Shown: one piece after another, positions 1-7,178 of the stretch
Position numbering within the stretch: the stretch's first letter is position 1
How the letters are laid out: each line of letters begins with the position of its first letter
Origin: DASUMF01 sp040510575
Lineage (GTDB): Bacteria; Actinomycetota; Acidimicrobiia; IMCC26256; DASPTH01
Length of the DNA: 23,584 nucleotides
Direction: 5' to 3'
NCBI GenBank assembly: GCA_040510575.1
Contig: JBEVIU010000062.1
Span: 1-23,584 of the forward strand
Program-made: the position numbers and the translations under genes
Notes under the pieces: generated by a model
Told to the model about the DNA's origin: nothing
The model's database searches: none
Seen by the model: only the letters and a program-made list of their open reading frames with translations

Positions 1-163
1 ACATGTCTCCCGACCACGAGCCCGGCGGAGGGTCACCCTTGGGATTGGCGGTCGCCGCACCCGGGATCATCCGCCCGATGTTCTTGGCGCCGATCGGACG
101 CTTCTCACTCCCCATACGCTCACGCTTCGCGAACGCGGTGAGCCGTCTCGGGTCCTTCGCCAT
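1..163 (-). CDS. Unknown small protein, C-terminus outside window
   Basis: I do not recognise this protein. The ATG at 163 begins a frame open to the left edge, giving 54 visible residues starting MAKDPRRLTAFAKRER. The visible part is basic and soluble-looking, rich in Lys, Arg, Pro and Gly, with no membrane segment or signal peptide. An AGGGGG ribosome-binding site lies 9 nt before the ATG, and the gene starts 18 nt after the stop of the DUF1059-like gene, so it is very probably the distal gene of the P450-ferredoxin operon. Any functional link to the P450 is inferred from position only. Confidence 0.6.
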   Translation of the reverse strand, partial: MAKDPRRLTAFAKRERMGSEKRPIGAKNIGRMIPGAATANPKGDPPPGSWSGDM

Positions 164-181
164 GAGTGTTCGCCCCCTGTG

Positions 182-370
182 CTACTTCGGCAGCCGCAGC
201 GCCATGAAGAGGATGTGGTCGCGCTCGTACGTGTCCACCATTTCCGGATGTTTCTCGCGCAAGTGTGCGAAGGAGACGTCGACGATCTCGTCCTCGGTGT
301 CGCCCTTCAGCGCCTCCCCGCACGGGCAGCGCATGACGAAGTGGTACTCGCGAGCACTGGCGCCGGCCAT
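182..370 (-). CDS. DUF1059-like small protein
   Basis: A 62-residue protein. Its central part reads RCPCGEALKGDTEDEIVDVS followed by HLREKHPEM. This matches the pattern of DUF1059 proteins: a short Cys-containing strand, a TEDE-type acidic turn, then a helix ending in H-x-x-x-x-H. Two Cys (CPC) and two His could bind a metal, which is inference. The ATG overlaps the ferredoxin stop by one base (TGATG), so translation is probably coupled to the ferredoxin. The function of DUF1059 proteins is not established. Being last but one in a P450-ferredoxin operon suggests an accessory role in that pathway. The family call rests on motif resemblance. Confidence 0.7.
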   Translation of the reverse strand: MAGASAREYHFVMRCPCGEALKGDTEDEIVDVSFAHLREKHPEMVDTYERDHILFMALRLPK

Positions 371-561
371 CAGTCCTCGACCGAGATCGCCCCGGTCGGG
401 CAGCTCCGCACCGCGAGGTCGACCTTGGCCGCCAATTCGTCCGACACGTCCGCGTCGACGACGAAGCTGTTGCCGTCGTCGTCGACGTCGAACACCTCGG
501 GCGCCAGGTTGACGCAGCGGAACGTGCCCAGGCACTTCTCCGGGTCGATCGTGACCTTCAC
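370..561 (-). CDS. 3Fe-4S ferredoxin, P450 redox partner
   Basis: A 63-residue ferredoxin that would deliver electrons to the P450 encoded immediately upstream. The cluster ligands are Cys10, Cys16 and Cys54-Pro55, in the pattern C-x2-T-x2-C...CP. The position that is Cys in 4Fe-4S ferredoxins is Thr13 here, which fits the 3Fe-4S type described for many actinobacterial P450 partners. An acidic stretch (DVDDDG, residues 25-30) follows, as is usual. The GTG start overlaps the P450 stop by 4 nt (GTGA), so the two are translationally coupled and probably made in similar amounts. A longer upstream start would run through P450 coding sequence and is rejected. No ferredoxin reductase is visible in the window. 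Confidence 0.93.
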   Translation of the reverse strand: MKVTIDPEKCLGTFRCVNLAPEVFDVDDDGNSFVVDADVSDELAAKVDLAVRSCPTGAISVED

Positions 562-1769
562 ACTTGGACCATGAAGGACTTGGGGCCCCGGAGCAGCCCG
601 GTCGGGTCGTACTCGATGTCGTCGTCGGAGGTGAGCACCTTCCAAGTCGGCGCGACGTCGAGGAGCTCTTCGATGCCGACGCGCGACTCCTGACGAGCCA
701 GCGGGCTGCCAATGCAGTAGTGGATGCCGTGACCGAACGACACGTGCATGATGTCGGGGCGGCCGACGTCGAAGGTCTCGGCATCGTCGAACACATCGGC
801 GTCGCGGTTGGCGCACGCCAGCATCGTGAGCACGAGCTCACCGGGCGCGATCTCGGTGTCGCCGACGACGGCTTCCTCCTTCGACGCCCGGAACAGGAAC
901 TGCACCGGCGGGTCGTAGCGGAGGGCTTCCTCGACTCCGTTCGGGATGAGGCCGGCGTCATCGACGAGGCGCTCCCGCTGCTCGGGGTGACGCCCCAACG
1001 CGACGATCATGTTGCTGAGCAACCGCATCGTCGTGTCGTTGCCGGCGCTGAGGAACAGCTCGCAGGAGGCAACGACCTCGATGTCGCTCATGACCTGCTC
1101 GTCGTTGGCTGCCGCCATGCGGCCGATGAGGTCATCGGTGGGGTTCTTCTTGCGGTCGGCGACCTGGGCGGCGAAGTACTCACGCAACTCGGTGCGGAAC
1201 TGACGAGTGGTCTCGGCCGACATCGACATCGCGTCTGTGCCCGTCACCTTGCTCCACTGGACGAAGCGGTACATGTCTTCGGGCGGCACACCCAGCATCT
1301 CGGCGATCACGATGGTGGGCAGCGGGCCGGCGAATTGGGTCACGATGTCGAACGGCTCACCCTTCGCCAGCGGCGCGAGGAGCTCGCGTGCGATCTCGCG
1401 AACACGTTCCTCTCGATCGATGATCGAACGAGGCGTGAAGGCACGGTTGACGACGCGCCGGATCGTGTCGTGGGAGGGCGGATCGATGGTCAACAAGGTG
1501 TTGGCAAGCCCGACGGCCTCATCGGTGGACAGCTCCTCGAGCACCGCGTCGTCCGCGCGCGATATCTGACCCATCATGTCGCCGCCCATCGCGGCCATCG
1601 AGAAGCCCGAGAAGTCGGCGTGGGTGTTCCGCACGTCGTCGTAGCGCGTGACCATGACCGCCCCGTCACTCGAACGGAGCACGCGTCCGGTGTCGCGCAT
1701 CTGCGCGTAGATCGGATAGGGATCACGGTTGCCCGGGAACGCCGCGTAGTCGAAGTCGATGATGGCCAT
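558..1769 (-). CDS. Cytochrome P450 (first of four intact copies)
   Basis: A soluble bacterial P450 of 403 residues, normal length for the class. All landmark motifs are present: the I-helix AGNDT at 242-246 with the acid-alcohol pair for oxygen activation, the K-helix ExxR at 281-284, NRD at 321-323, and the haem loop FGHGIHYCIG with Cys352 as axial ligand. The ATG at 1769 has an AGGAGG site 9 nt upstream. The ferredoxin gene overlaps its 3' end, making a self-contained monooxygenase pair. The 112-nt gap upstream holds an imperfect 21-bp palindrome at 1813-1833, so it may have its own regulated promoter. Substrate and CYP family cannot be assigned by eye; hydroxylation of a hydrophobic, possibly alicyclic compound is the default expectation. 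Confidence 0.96.
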   Translation of the reverse strand: MAIIDFDYAAFPGNRDPYPIYAQMRDTGRVLRSSDGAVMVTRYDDVRNTHADFSGFSMAAMGGDMMGQISRADDAVLEELSTDEAVGLANTLLTIDPPSHDTIRRVVNRAFTPRSIIDREERVREIARELLAPLAKGEPFDIVTQFAGPLPTIVIAEMLGVPPEDMYRFVQWSKVTGTDAMSMSAETTRQFRTELREYFAAQVADRKKNPTDDLIGRMAAANDEQVMSDIEVVASCELFLSAGNDTTMRLLSNMIVALGRHPEQRERLVDDAGLIPNGVEEALRYDPPVQFLFRASKEEAVVGDTEIAPGELVLTMLACANRDADVFDDAETFDVGRPDIMHVSFGHGIHYCIGSPLARQESRVGIEELLDVAPTWKVLTSDDDIEYDPTGLLRGPKSFMVQV

Positions 1770-1812
1770 TGAGAGCTGCCTCCTGGTGGGGCCGTCGGCT
1801 GCCGGGGTCCGT

Positions 1813-1833
1813 TCACATGCAACCTGTACGTGA
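1813..1833. promoter_or_regulatory. Imperfect 21-bp palindrome, candidate operator
   Basis: Left arm TCACATGCAA, one central base, right arm CTGTACGTGA; the arms pair at 7 of 10 positions. It lies 44-64 nt upstream of the P450 start at 1769. The arm length, 1-nt centre and consensus (TC-R-C-R-T-R-C-A-R) match the perfect palindrome at 3163-3183 before the neighbouring P450. A TANNNT-like TAGCCT lies just upstream on the minus strand. The operator role is inferred. Confidence 0.5.
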
Positions 1834-1881
1834 GGCTAGAGCGCGCCGTTCCCCGTTGTCAATCCATCGCCGAGCGCATGT

Positions 1882-3108
1882 CTACGGGACGCGTACCGGC
1901 AGCTTCGCCCAGCCACGGACCGTCGAGGTGTGGGCCTGCACGGCGTTGTCCCAGTCGACCTCCCACGTCGGGAAGCGGGTCAGCACCTCGTCGAGCGCGA
2001 CGCGTCCTTCGAGACGCGCCAGTGCGGCGCCGAGACAGAAGTGGATGCCGTAGCCGAACGCGACGTGGTGGTCGATCTTGCGGTGGATGTCGAAGCGGTC
2101 GGGATCCGGGAACTCACGCTCATCTCGGTTCGCGGACGCGGTGAGCGCGAGCACGATGCTGCCCGCGGGGAGCGTGTGGCCGTAGTGCTCGACGTCGGCC
2201 GTCACGTAGCGCGCCTGGACGGGTGACGGCGACTCGTAGCGCAACAGCTCCTCGATCGCGTTCGGGATCAGCGCCCGATCGCGGTGGAGCTCCGCGCGTT
2301 GGTCGGGGTTCTCGGCCAGGACCTTGCCGGTCCAGCCGATCAGGCGCGTCGTGGTCTCGTTGCCGGCGGAGGCCAGCAGCCCCACGTAACTCAGGATCTC
2401 CTCGCGGCTGAGCTTGCGACGCGTGCCCGTCTCGTCCTCGAATTCGGCGTTGAGCAGGTCGGTCATGAGGTCGTCGGACGGGTGCTCGGCGCGCCAGTCG
2501 ATGTAGTCGGCGAAGCCGCTGCCGTCGAGGGCGCCCCCTTCCGGGCCACCCTGCTCCACCCGGTTTCCGTCTTCGTCGAGGCGCATGCTGGCATCGATGC
2601 GATCGCGGATCGCGACCTGGTCCTCCTCCGGGATGCCCAGCAGCATCCCGATCGTGCGCATCGGCATCTCGGCTCCGAGATCACCGATGAAGTCGAAACC
2701 GCCGGACCCCACGAGCGGATCGAGCGACGCCGCGCAGAATGCGCGGACCTGCGGCTCGATCGCGTTCATTCGCCGCGGCGTGAACACCCGACTCAGCAGT
2801 CCCCGGTGGGCGGTGTGCGCCGGAGGATCCTCGAACAGGATGATCCCGGGAGGCAGCTCGGCGCCCAGCTCGAGGACTCGCTGGATCACCTCGAGCACCG
2901 AGCCCTTGCCCGAGATGTAGGTCGACGGGTCACGCTTGCACGCCTCGACGTCGGCAAAGCGGCTGAGCGCGTAGAAGTCGTGCTGCTCGTTGTAGTAGAG
3001 CGGTGCCTCGTCGCGGAGGCGCCGGAACGTGGGATACGGATCGGTGTCGATCTCGAAGTCGAACGGGTCGTAGTAGACGCCGCTCGAAGACGCCACCGCA
3101 TCGCTCAT
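1882..3108 (-). CDS. Cytochrome P450 (second)
   Basis: A 408-residue soluble P450. Motifs: PYPTFRRLR substrate-entry region near residues 24-32, I-helix AGNET at 248-252 (Glu in place of the more common Asp), ExxR at 287-290, NRD at 327-329, and the haem loop FGYGIHFCLG with Cys358. It differs clearly from its neighbours, so it is not a recent duplicate. It has no ferredoxin of its own and may share the one at 370-561. The ATG at 3108 has only a weak purine-rich GAGAGAG site upstream. A perfect 21-bp palindrome lies 55-75 nt before the start. It is probably transcribed with the P450s on either side, but the 97- and 112-nt gaps leave room for separate promoters. Substrate unknown. Confidence 0.96.
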   Translation of the reverse strand: MSDAVASSSGVYYDPFDFEIDTDPYPTFRRLRDEAPLYYNEQHDFYALSRFADVEACKRDPSTYISGKGSVLEVIQRVLELGAELPPGIILFEDPPAHTAHRGLLSRVFTPRRMNAIEPQVRAFCAASLDPLVGSGGFDFIGDLGAEMPMRTIGMLLGIPEEDQVAIRDRIDASMRLDEDGNRVEQGGPEGGALDGSGFADYIDWRAEHPSDDLMTDLLNAEFEDETGTRRKLSREEILSYVGLLASAGNETTTRLIGWTGKVLAENPDQRAELHRDRALIPNAIEELLRYESPSPVQARYVTADVEHYGHTLPAGSIVLALTASANRDEREFPDPDRFDIHRKIDHHVAFGYGIHFCLGAALARLEGRVALDEVLTRFPTWEVDWDNAVQAHTSTVRGWAKLPVRVP

Positions 3109-3162
3109 CGCTGCTGCTCTCTCTCTTCACCCTCGAGGGCGAACGAGCCGAGAGTAATCGTT

Positions 3163-3183
3163 TCGCATGCAGGCTGCATGCGA
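3163..3183. promoter_or_regulatory. Perfect 21-bp palindrome, candidate operator
   Basis: Left arm TCGCATGCAG, a single central G, right arm CTGCATGCGA: a perfect inverted repeat of 10 bp. It lies in the 97-nt gap between two P450 genes, 55-75 nt before the start at 3108. Its short centre makes it unlike an RNA hairpin and like a dimeric-repressor site. A second copy of the same design lies at 1813-1833. The binding protein is unknown; the TetR-type regulator at the right edge is one candidate. Confidence 0.6.
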
Positions 3184-3205
3184 GGCGCGCGACGGCAGCG
3201 ACGCC

Positions 3206-4465
3206 TCAGCTCCAGGTGAGCGTGAGGTCTTTGACGTGACGCAGGCCGGGTGGGTACTCGAGCGCCTCGTGCCCGGGCTTGATCCGGTACTCAGGGATGC
3301 GGCGGTGCCACTCACGCAAGGTCACGCGCAGCTCGCGCCGCGCGAGGTGTGAGCCGAGGCAGCGATGCACTCCACCACCGAACGCGATGTGCGGGTTGGT
3401 CTCGCGGTCGAAGCGCACCTCGAACGGATCGGGGTACGCGGCGGGATCCATGTTGGCGGCGCCGTACATCACCACGACCGCGGTTCCCGCGCCGACCTCG
3501 GTGCCGCTCGGCAACGTCACGGCCGTGTCAGTGCGGCGTGGCACCCCCGTGGGCACAGGCGACTCCCAGCGCAACAGCTCCTCGACCGCGGCAGGGATGA
3601 TCGACGGGTCGTCGACGATCTGCTGACGGTGCCCCGGGTGCTGCGCCAAGAACGCGTACGAACAGGTCAGCGTGTCACTGACCGTGTCGAGCCCCGCGAT
3701 GAGGAACACGAAGCAGATGTCGAGGATGTCGTTGCGCGTCAGGCGCTCACCGTCGATCTCCGACTGCACGAAACGGGTGATGATGTCCTCCGCCGGCTGC
3801 TTCGTGCGGAGGTCGACGAGGTCCCCGAAGTACTCGTAGATCTCCTGGCCGGTCGTGGCCTGCACGCGGGCACGGACGTCCGGGTCGGTGAGCGCAGCGG
3901 GATCTTTCTTGTCGGGGTGCAGGATCCCATCGCGCATGTCGAGAAACATGCGGAGCTCGTCTTCGGGAAGACCCATCAGCCCGAGGAACACCGACGACGG
4001 AAACAACTCCGCGAACTCCTCGGAGAAGTTGCACTCACCGCGATCGATGAACGTATCGATGTAACCATTGACGCGGTTCGTGATGTCCTCTTCCTGCTCG
4101 TCCATGTGCCGCGGCGCGAACAACGGGTCGAGCAACTTGCGATACTTCGAGTGCCTCGGCGGATCGACGTTCAACGGAATCAGCGGTCGCGTGTTCCCCA
4201 GGTTCATCTCCACCGCGGAAGAGAACTCCTCGTGGTGGCGCAAGACGTACTCGGTGTCCACGCGCGCGAAGCTCATCCCGAAACCCGGCATGGGCTCGAC
4301 GTAACCACCCTTCGCGATCATGTCGACGTAGTTCTGCTGCGGCGCCGCGAGATCGAACATCGCACCCATCGCCGTCTGGGTGTACGCGCTCGCCGCGCTC
4401 GCGCTCGCCGCGCTCGCCGCGCTCGCCGCGCTCGTCTCGTCCATCGCCTCGGTCACGTCGGTCAT
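3206..4465 (-). CDS. Cytochrome P450 (third)
   Basis: A 419-residue P450. I-helix AGLDT at 257-261, ExxR at 296-299, haem loop FGGGVHRCLG with Cys369, and a conserved PLIPLNVDPP segment at 94-103. It shares that segment, the YRKLLDP block and the FGGG-x-HRCLGS haem loop with the P450 at 9403-10602, so these two are paralogues of one subfamily. The first 30 residues are an Ala-Ser low-complexity tail encoded by a 9-bp tandem repeat and are probably disordered. The ATG at 4465 has a GGGGAGGG site 6 nt upstream. That site could be masked by a 7-bp GC stem (4473-4479 with 4492-4498). Substrate unknown. Confidence 0.95.
   Translation of the reverse strand: MTDVTEAMDETSAASAASAASASAASAYTQTAMGAMFDLAAPQQNYVDMIAKGGYVEPMPGFGMSFARVDTEYVLRHHEEFSSAVEMNLGNTRPLIPLNVDPPRHSKYRKLLDPLFAPRHMDEQEEDITNRVNGYIDTFIDRGECNFSEEFAELFPSSVFLGLMGLPEDELRMFLDMRDGILHPDKKDPAALTDPDVRARVQATTGQEIYEYFGDLVDLRTKQPAEDIITRFVQSEIDGERLTRNDILDICFVFLIAGLDTVSDTLTCSYAFLAQHPGHRQQIVDDPSIIPAAVEELLRWESPVPTGVPRRTDTAVTLPSGTEVGAGTAVVVMYGAANMDPAAYPDPFEVRFDRETNPHIAFGGGVHRCLGSHLARRELRVTLREWHRRIPEYRIKPGHEALEYPPGLRHVKDLTLTWS
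4387..4435. repeat. 9-bp tandem repeat encoding an Ala-Ser tail
   Basis: About four to five units of the period CTCGCCGCG, one of them shortened to CTCGCG, inside the start of the third P450. On the coding strand it gives repeated Ala-Ala-Ser and Ala-Ser units at residues 12-26. The period is a multiple of three, so gain or loss of units keeps the frame and would only alter tail length. Confidence 0.75.
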
Positions 4466-4518
4466 CGATCCCTCCCCGGGGACTCGCTCGTCCGGGGATC
4501 ATATGCAGGATTTGCCCC

Positions 4519-4537
4519 CGTGATGTTCCTCATCACG
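4519..4537. promoter_or_regulatory. Inverted repeat upstream of third P450
   Basis: CGTGATG, a 5-nt centre (TTCCT), then CATCACG: a perfect 7-bp inverted repeat, 54-72 nt before the P450 start at 4465. No T-run follows on either strand, so an operator is more likely than a rho-independent terminator. This is inferred from symmetry and position only. Confidence 0.35.
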
Positions 4538-4552
4538 CCATCCGGGTGGCGC

Positions 4553-4566
4553 TCGTCACGTGACGA
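4553..4566. promoter_or_regulatory. Perfect 14-bp palindrome upstream of third P450
   Basis: TCGTCACGTGACGA is fully self-complementary and sits in the 120-nt gap between the hydrolase stop at 4586 and the P450 start at 4465. Arms CGTCAC/GTGACG occur again, spaced by 6 nt, before the paralogous P450 at 9403. A DNA-binding site is possible; there is no direct evidence. Confidence 0.35.
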
Positions 4567-4585
4567 TCAGCAGCGGTGCCGTCGT

Positions 4586-5980
4586 TCACTCGTCGAGACC
4601 AGGAACGGCTTCGTACGCGGCGCGACCTCGCGCCTTCACCGCTGCGACGGCGTCAGGCAGCACCAGCCCGAGCTCGGCGAGGTCGTCCACTGCACCGTCC
4701 CACGCCTTCTGGAATGTCGCCGCGTCCGGGTACAGCTCGCGGATGCGTTCAGCCGACAACGGCGTCGACACGCCGCCGAGCGCGGACACGGAGAGGTCGC
4801 TCTGCATCCCGGCGTGCACCGCGAGCGGCGCGACGACGTCGGGCATGCGCACGCCGCCGAGCGCGTTGCCGATGTCGTCGTGCGCGATTCCGCCCTCGGG
4901 GTCGAGGGTGATGGGCGGGATCGACACCGGCGGATGCTTGGTGTCGATCCACTCGACGAGGCGTTCGAGCCCTGCGCGTGCGATGTAGTCCCACGCGATC
5001 GTGTTGTGTTCGTCCACCACGGGCAGACCGTCGCTGACTCCATCGCGAATGAGGGCCGTCGTCATCAGACCTGCCGACTCCCCGCCAGCATGGGCGGTGC
5101 CCGCCATCTCCCAGAACCGGAAGGTGTCACTGTCGGGTTGACGAACGATCGACACCATCATCGTCTCCGACTCGGAGTTCACGACCAGGATCGGCACGTC
5201 GCCGTCGTCACGGATCTGCGCGCTCCCCTGGAACCTGAACTCCGGTGTGAGGTCGAAGCTCTCGACGAGGCTCATGTCGGGCGGCGGCGGGCACAACCCC
5301 CAGTGCACGGTGAGAAGAAAGCCGTCGAACACCCGGTCTTTCTGATGCGCGATGTTGATGTACGAGCCGAGTCGCATCGCGGATTGCGATCCGCCCGTCG
5401 CGATCAGCAGCCTTGGTGCGAGGCCGCCGAGCATGTCGACGCCCTCCGACGGCCCTTCACGCAACCGCCTGGCCACTTGGCTGAAGATGTCGTACGAGAA
5501 CGCATCGCCCGGATGGTGCAGCGAGCCGTACCGCTCGGGATCCCACTGGCGCAATCCCACCGTCGCGGGCATCTGGTCGGTCAGCGAGGGCTGACCGTCG
5601 TGGGCGACCCGCTGCGTCGTGACGCCAACCCACGCGTATCCGCGCTCGAGCTGCTCGGTGTCGGGCATCCCGAAGTCGACGCCGATCGTGACGTTCTGCC
5701 AGTTCACCAACACGACGCCGTTGAAGCGTGCTGGATCAGCAGGCCGAACCACGTAGGCGCGCGTCCGGTATGACGCTTCCTCGGCCGCTTCGACATCCCA
5801 ACGCCCGTCGATCGCGACTCCGGTGCTGCCGGTCGGCGAGTACGACACGGCGGTCCCGTCGAGGAAGTACTCCTCCATGATGAAGCCGCGAGCGCGGAGA
5901 TCCTCGGCCGGGCATCCGAAGATCCAGCCCTTCCCGCCCTCCACCGGTGCCGACACCGTGGGCACGTGTGTTCTCGTCAT
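4586..5980 (-). CDS. Alpha/beta-hydrolase-domain protein
   Basis: A 464-residue protein resembling the large bacterial 'alpha/beta hydrolase domain' family (PF20091-like). Visible features are an N-terminal beta-rich part with VVLVNWQNVT near residue 89, a nucleophile elbow ATGGSQSA with Ser198 as the probable catalytic residue, a strand PILVVNSESET typical before the acid, and a late GTAHAGG that could hold the catalytic His. There is no signal peptide, so it is probably cytoplasmic. The ATG at 5980 is preceded by AAGGTGGAG; a longer frame to 6118 would overlap the upstream hydrolase gene and is rejected. It starts 52 nt after that gene ends, so the two are probably co-transcribed. Ester or lactone hydrolysis is the likely activity; the substrate is unknown. 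Confidence 0.85.
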   Translation of the reverse strand: MTRTHVPTVSAPVEGGKGWIFGCPAEDLRARGFIMEEYFLDGTAVSYSPTGSTGVAIDGRWDVEAAEEASYRTRAYVVRPADPARFNGVVLVNWQNVTIGVDFGMPDTEQLERGYAWVGVTTQRVAHDGQPSLTDQMPATVGLRQWDPERYGSLHHPGDAFSYDIFSQVARRLREGPSEGVDMLGGLAPRLLIATGGSQSAMRLGSYINIAHQKDRVFDGFLLTVHWGLCPPPPDMSLVESFDLTPEFRFQGSAQIRDDGDVPILVVNSESETMMVSIVRQPDSDTFRFWEMAGTAHAGGESAGLMTTALIRDGVSDGLPVVDEHNTIAWDYIARAGLERLVEWIDTKHPPVSIPPITLDPEGGIAHDDIGNALGGVRMPDVVAPLAVHAGMQSDLSVSALGGVSTPLSAERIRELYPDAATFQKAWDGAVDDLAELGLVLPDAVAAVKARGRAAYEAVPGLDE

Positions 5981-6032
5981 CTTCTCCACCTTCGTCTGGA
6001 ACGGAACGTTGTACTTCTCGGCACGCGAGTGA

Positions 6033-7010
6033 TCACGTTTCGAGCTGTCGGCCGAGCCACTCGCCGACGAGGGTTTCCCAGCGCACGGCGATCGATGTGC
6101 TGCCGAACAGCGACGCAACGCCGTGCGGCGCGCCGGGAAGGACGTGGAGCTCGGTCGGCACGCCGGCTTGGTTCAGGCGGAGCGCATACTCGATGTTCTC
6201 GTCGCGGAACCCGTCGGCTCCACCGACGATCACGAATGTCGGCGGGAGCCCGACGAGGTCGGCTGCGCGCGCGGGTGCGGCATATGGCGGAAGGTCGTCA
6301 CGGCCGTACAGGTCTCCCAGGTAGCTGCGCCAGCCGAACTCATTGGATTCGCGGCTCCAGATCGGGAGCCCGTCGAGCTGACTCGACGAAGTGACCTGGC
6401 GATCGTCGAGCATCGGGCTCTCGAGCAGTTGGAACGAGAGGCGAAGTGATCGATCACGCGCCAACAACGCGAGGCCGGCAGCGAGCCCACCACCCGCACT
6501 GATGCCGCCCAGGCCGACTCGCTCGCGGTCGACGCCCAGCTCGTCAGCGTGCTCGAACACCCACTGCAACCCGGCGAAGCAGTCGTCGAGGGGGCCCGGG
6601 TAGGCAGTCTCCGGCGCGAGGCGGTACTCGACGGAGGTCACGACGCACTGGAACTCCACCGACCAGCGCGCCAGGCGCGCGTCGTCCATCTCGTAGTTCC
6701 CCACGACGTAACCGCCACCGTGGATCCAGTAGACGCACGGCAACACCGCGGCCGCATTCCGTGGTCGATAGGAGCGAACGACGACGGCCGGATCCTCGCT
6801 CACGATGTGATCGGCGCGCTCGACCGGATCCGAGGTGCTGTTCTCGCTCAGTCCGGCGGGCGCGGCGCGCATCCCCGACACCGCATCCGCAGTGACTGCG
6901 AAGGCGGCCATCGCTTCGCAGAACGGCGCGACCTCCGCGTCGAGCACAACACTGTCCACATTGCTCCGATCGTCGTCGTCGGTCCACGTGTGGAAGTGGT
7001 ACCCGTCCAT
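6033..7010 (-). CDS. HSL-family alpha/beta hydrolase (esterase)
   Basis: A 325-residue carboxylesterase of the hormone-sensitive-lipase group. HGGG at 97-100 forms the oxyanion hole, the elbow GGISAGGG holds nucleophile Ser171, GGADGFRDE near 264-271 carries the acid, and PGAPHG gives His296. EYRLAPE at 128-134 is also typical. No signal peptide is seen. In-frame GTG and TTG codons lie 12-30 nt further upstream; ATG 7010 is chosen but no clear ribosome-binding site supports it. It probably heads a two-gene unit with the hydrolase at 4586-5980. Near the P450s, a role in cleaving ester intermediates or activated side chains is plausible but inferred. Confidence 0.93.
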   Translation of the reverse strand: MDGYHFHTWTDDDDRSNVDSVVLDAEVAPFCEAMAAFAVTADAVSGMRAAPAGLSENSTSDPVERADHIVSEDPAVVVRSYRPRNAAAVLPCVYWIHGGGYVVGNYEMDDARLARWSVEFQCVVTSVEYRLAPETAYPGPLDDCFAGLQWVFEHADELGVDRERVGLGGISAGGGLAAGLALLARDRSLRLSFQLLESPMLDDRQVTSSSQLDGLPIWSRESNEFGWRSYLGDLYGRDDLPPYAAPARAADLVGLPPTFVIVGGADGFRDENIEYALRLNQAGVPTELHVLPGAPHGVASLFGSTSIAVRWETLVGEWLGRQLET

Positions 7011-7178
7011 GATCCGCACGCCGCGCACGTTACCGCGCAACCCCGAGCCGTCGAGCTCGTCGCTGGTGCCGTCGACCGTGCTCGCTCCGGTTCCCGACCG
7101 TGCTTGGTCGCACCGGGTCGCGCCTACCTCAGAATCGCCGATCGGGTGAGTGGGTGTCCGACCGTCGCATTGATCCGT

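Noticed and set aside
564..1772. Plus-strand open frame of 402 codons
   Set aside because: It is the antisense shadow of the first P450, whose motifs, ribosome-binding site and ferredoxin overlap are clear.
4387..4435. CRISPR-like or regulatory repeat array
   Set aside because: The 9-bp units are contiguous, lack spacers and encode an Ala-Ser tail in frame.
3365..5773. Plus-strand open frame of about 800 codons, and similar ones at 6549-9209 and 20540-23353
   Set aside because: They lie opposite well-supported minus-strand genes, are full of Arg/His/Asp/Val repeats, and match no family; they are reading-frame shadows usual in GC-rich coding DNA.
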